5,855 nt of DNA from Chloroflexota bacterium (GTDB taxonomy: Bacteria > Chloroflexota > Limnocylindria > Limnocylindrales > CSP1-4): contig JACDBP010000147.1 of assembly GCA_013694835.1 (NCBI GenBank), positions 1-5,855 on the forward strand. Reading direction: 5' to 3'. This document shows, in pieces, positions 5,808 to 5,855 of this stretch (the first letter of the stretch is position 1; the number at the start of each line of letters is the position of its first letter). The notes beneath the pieces are model-generated. The model made no database searches, had not been told where the DNA came from, and was given only the letters and a program-made list of their open reading frames with translations. Position numbers and translations under genes: made by a program.

Positions 5808-5855
5808 TGTCCAGCGGTCGAGGCCGTATCGGGACCCGCGACCACGACGATCGGT

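Larger units (their letters stand above)
5692..5855. other. Upstream region of the PLP-enzyme gene, no confident gene
   Basis: These 164 bases up to the window edge contain no gene I can support. Two short minus-strand frames enter from the right edge and could be the tail of an upstream gene. One ends at a TAA at 5765-5767 with tail PVSWLVGTDGR. The other ends at a TGA at 5802-5804 with tail SRYGLDRWTP. A plus-strand ATG at 5804 also stays open to the edge but has no ribosome binding site. The stretch also holds several inverted repeats, listed separately. Confidence 0.4.

Noticed and set aside
5692..5855. SAM or T-box riboswitch ahead of the PLP enzyme
   Set aside because: I looked for the conserved cores of SAM-I, SAM-IV and T-box leaders on the minus strand and did not find them; only short generic hairpins are present.

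Overview
The window is G+C-rich bacterial DNA, roughly two-thirds G+C by eye, with strong G/C preference at third codon positions. That bias produces long open antisense frames, which are not genes. It holds four complete protein genes and one gene cut by the left edge. No RNA gene, insertion sequence, phage gene or CRISPR array is visible. The glutamine synthetase is of the GSI-alpha type without an adenylylation site, and cytochrome c maturation is by the ResB (System II) route. At least two genes look leaderless. Together these suggest a soil or freshwater Chloroflexota or a deep-branching actinobacterial lineage. This is inference from gene type and composition, not a firm assignment.

Layout from left to right. 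The first 239 bases are the N-terminal part of a DinB-like protein on the minus strand. Divergent from it, on the plus strand at 324-1316, is a secreted homologue of D-glucuronyl C5-epimerase. It shows the conserved blocks of the animal heparan sulfate epimerase C-terminal domain. A strong hairpin at 1341-1373 separates it from the convergent glnA (1393-2790, minus). Upstream of glnA on the same strand are resB (2958-4460) and a PLP-dependent Cys/Met-metabolism enzyme (4480-5691). The last 164 bases hold overlapping inverted repeats and no gene that can be called with confidence.

How the genes relate. The PLP enzyme and resB are 19 bases apart on the same strand and are probably co-transcribed. 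A hairpin just after resB, followed by a 167-base gap with a strong ribosome binding site and a possible -10 box, suggests glnA has its own promoter. The epimerase and DinB genes are divergent from each other and have no evident functional link to the rest. Overall this reads as a chromosomal housekeeping region. The epimerase is the most unusual gene. I found no evidence of a new multi-gene defence or mobile system here.
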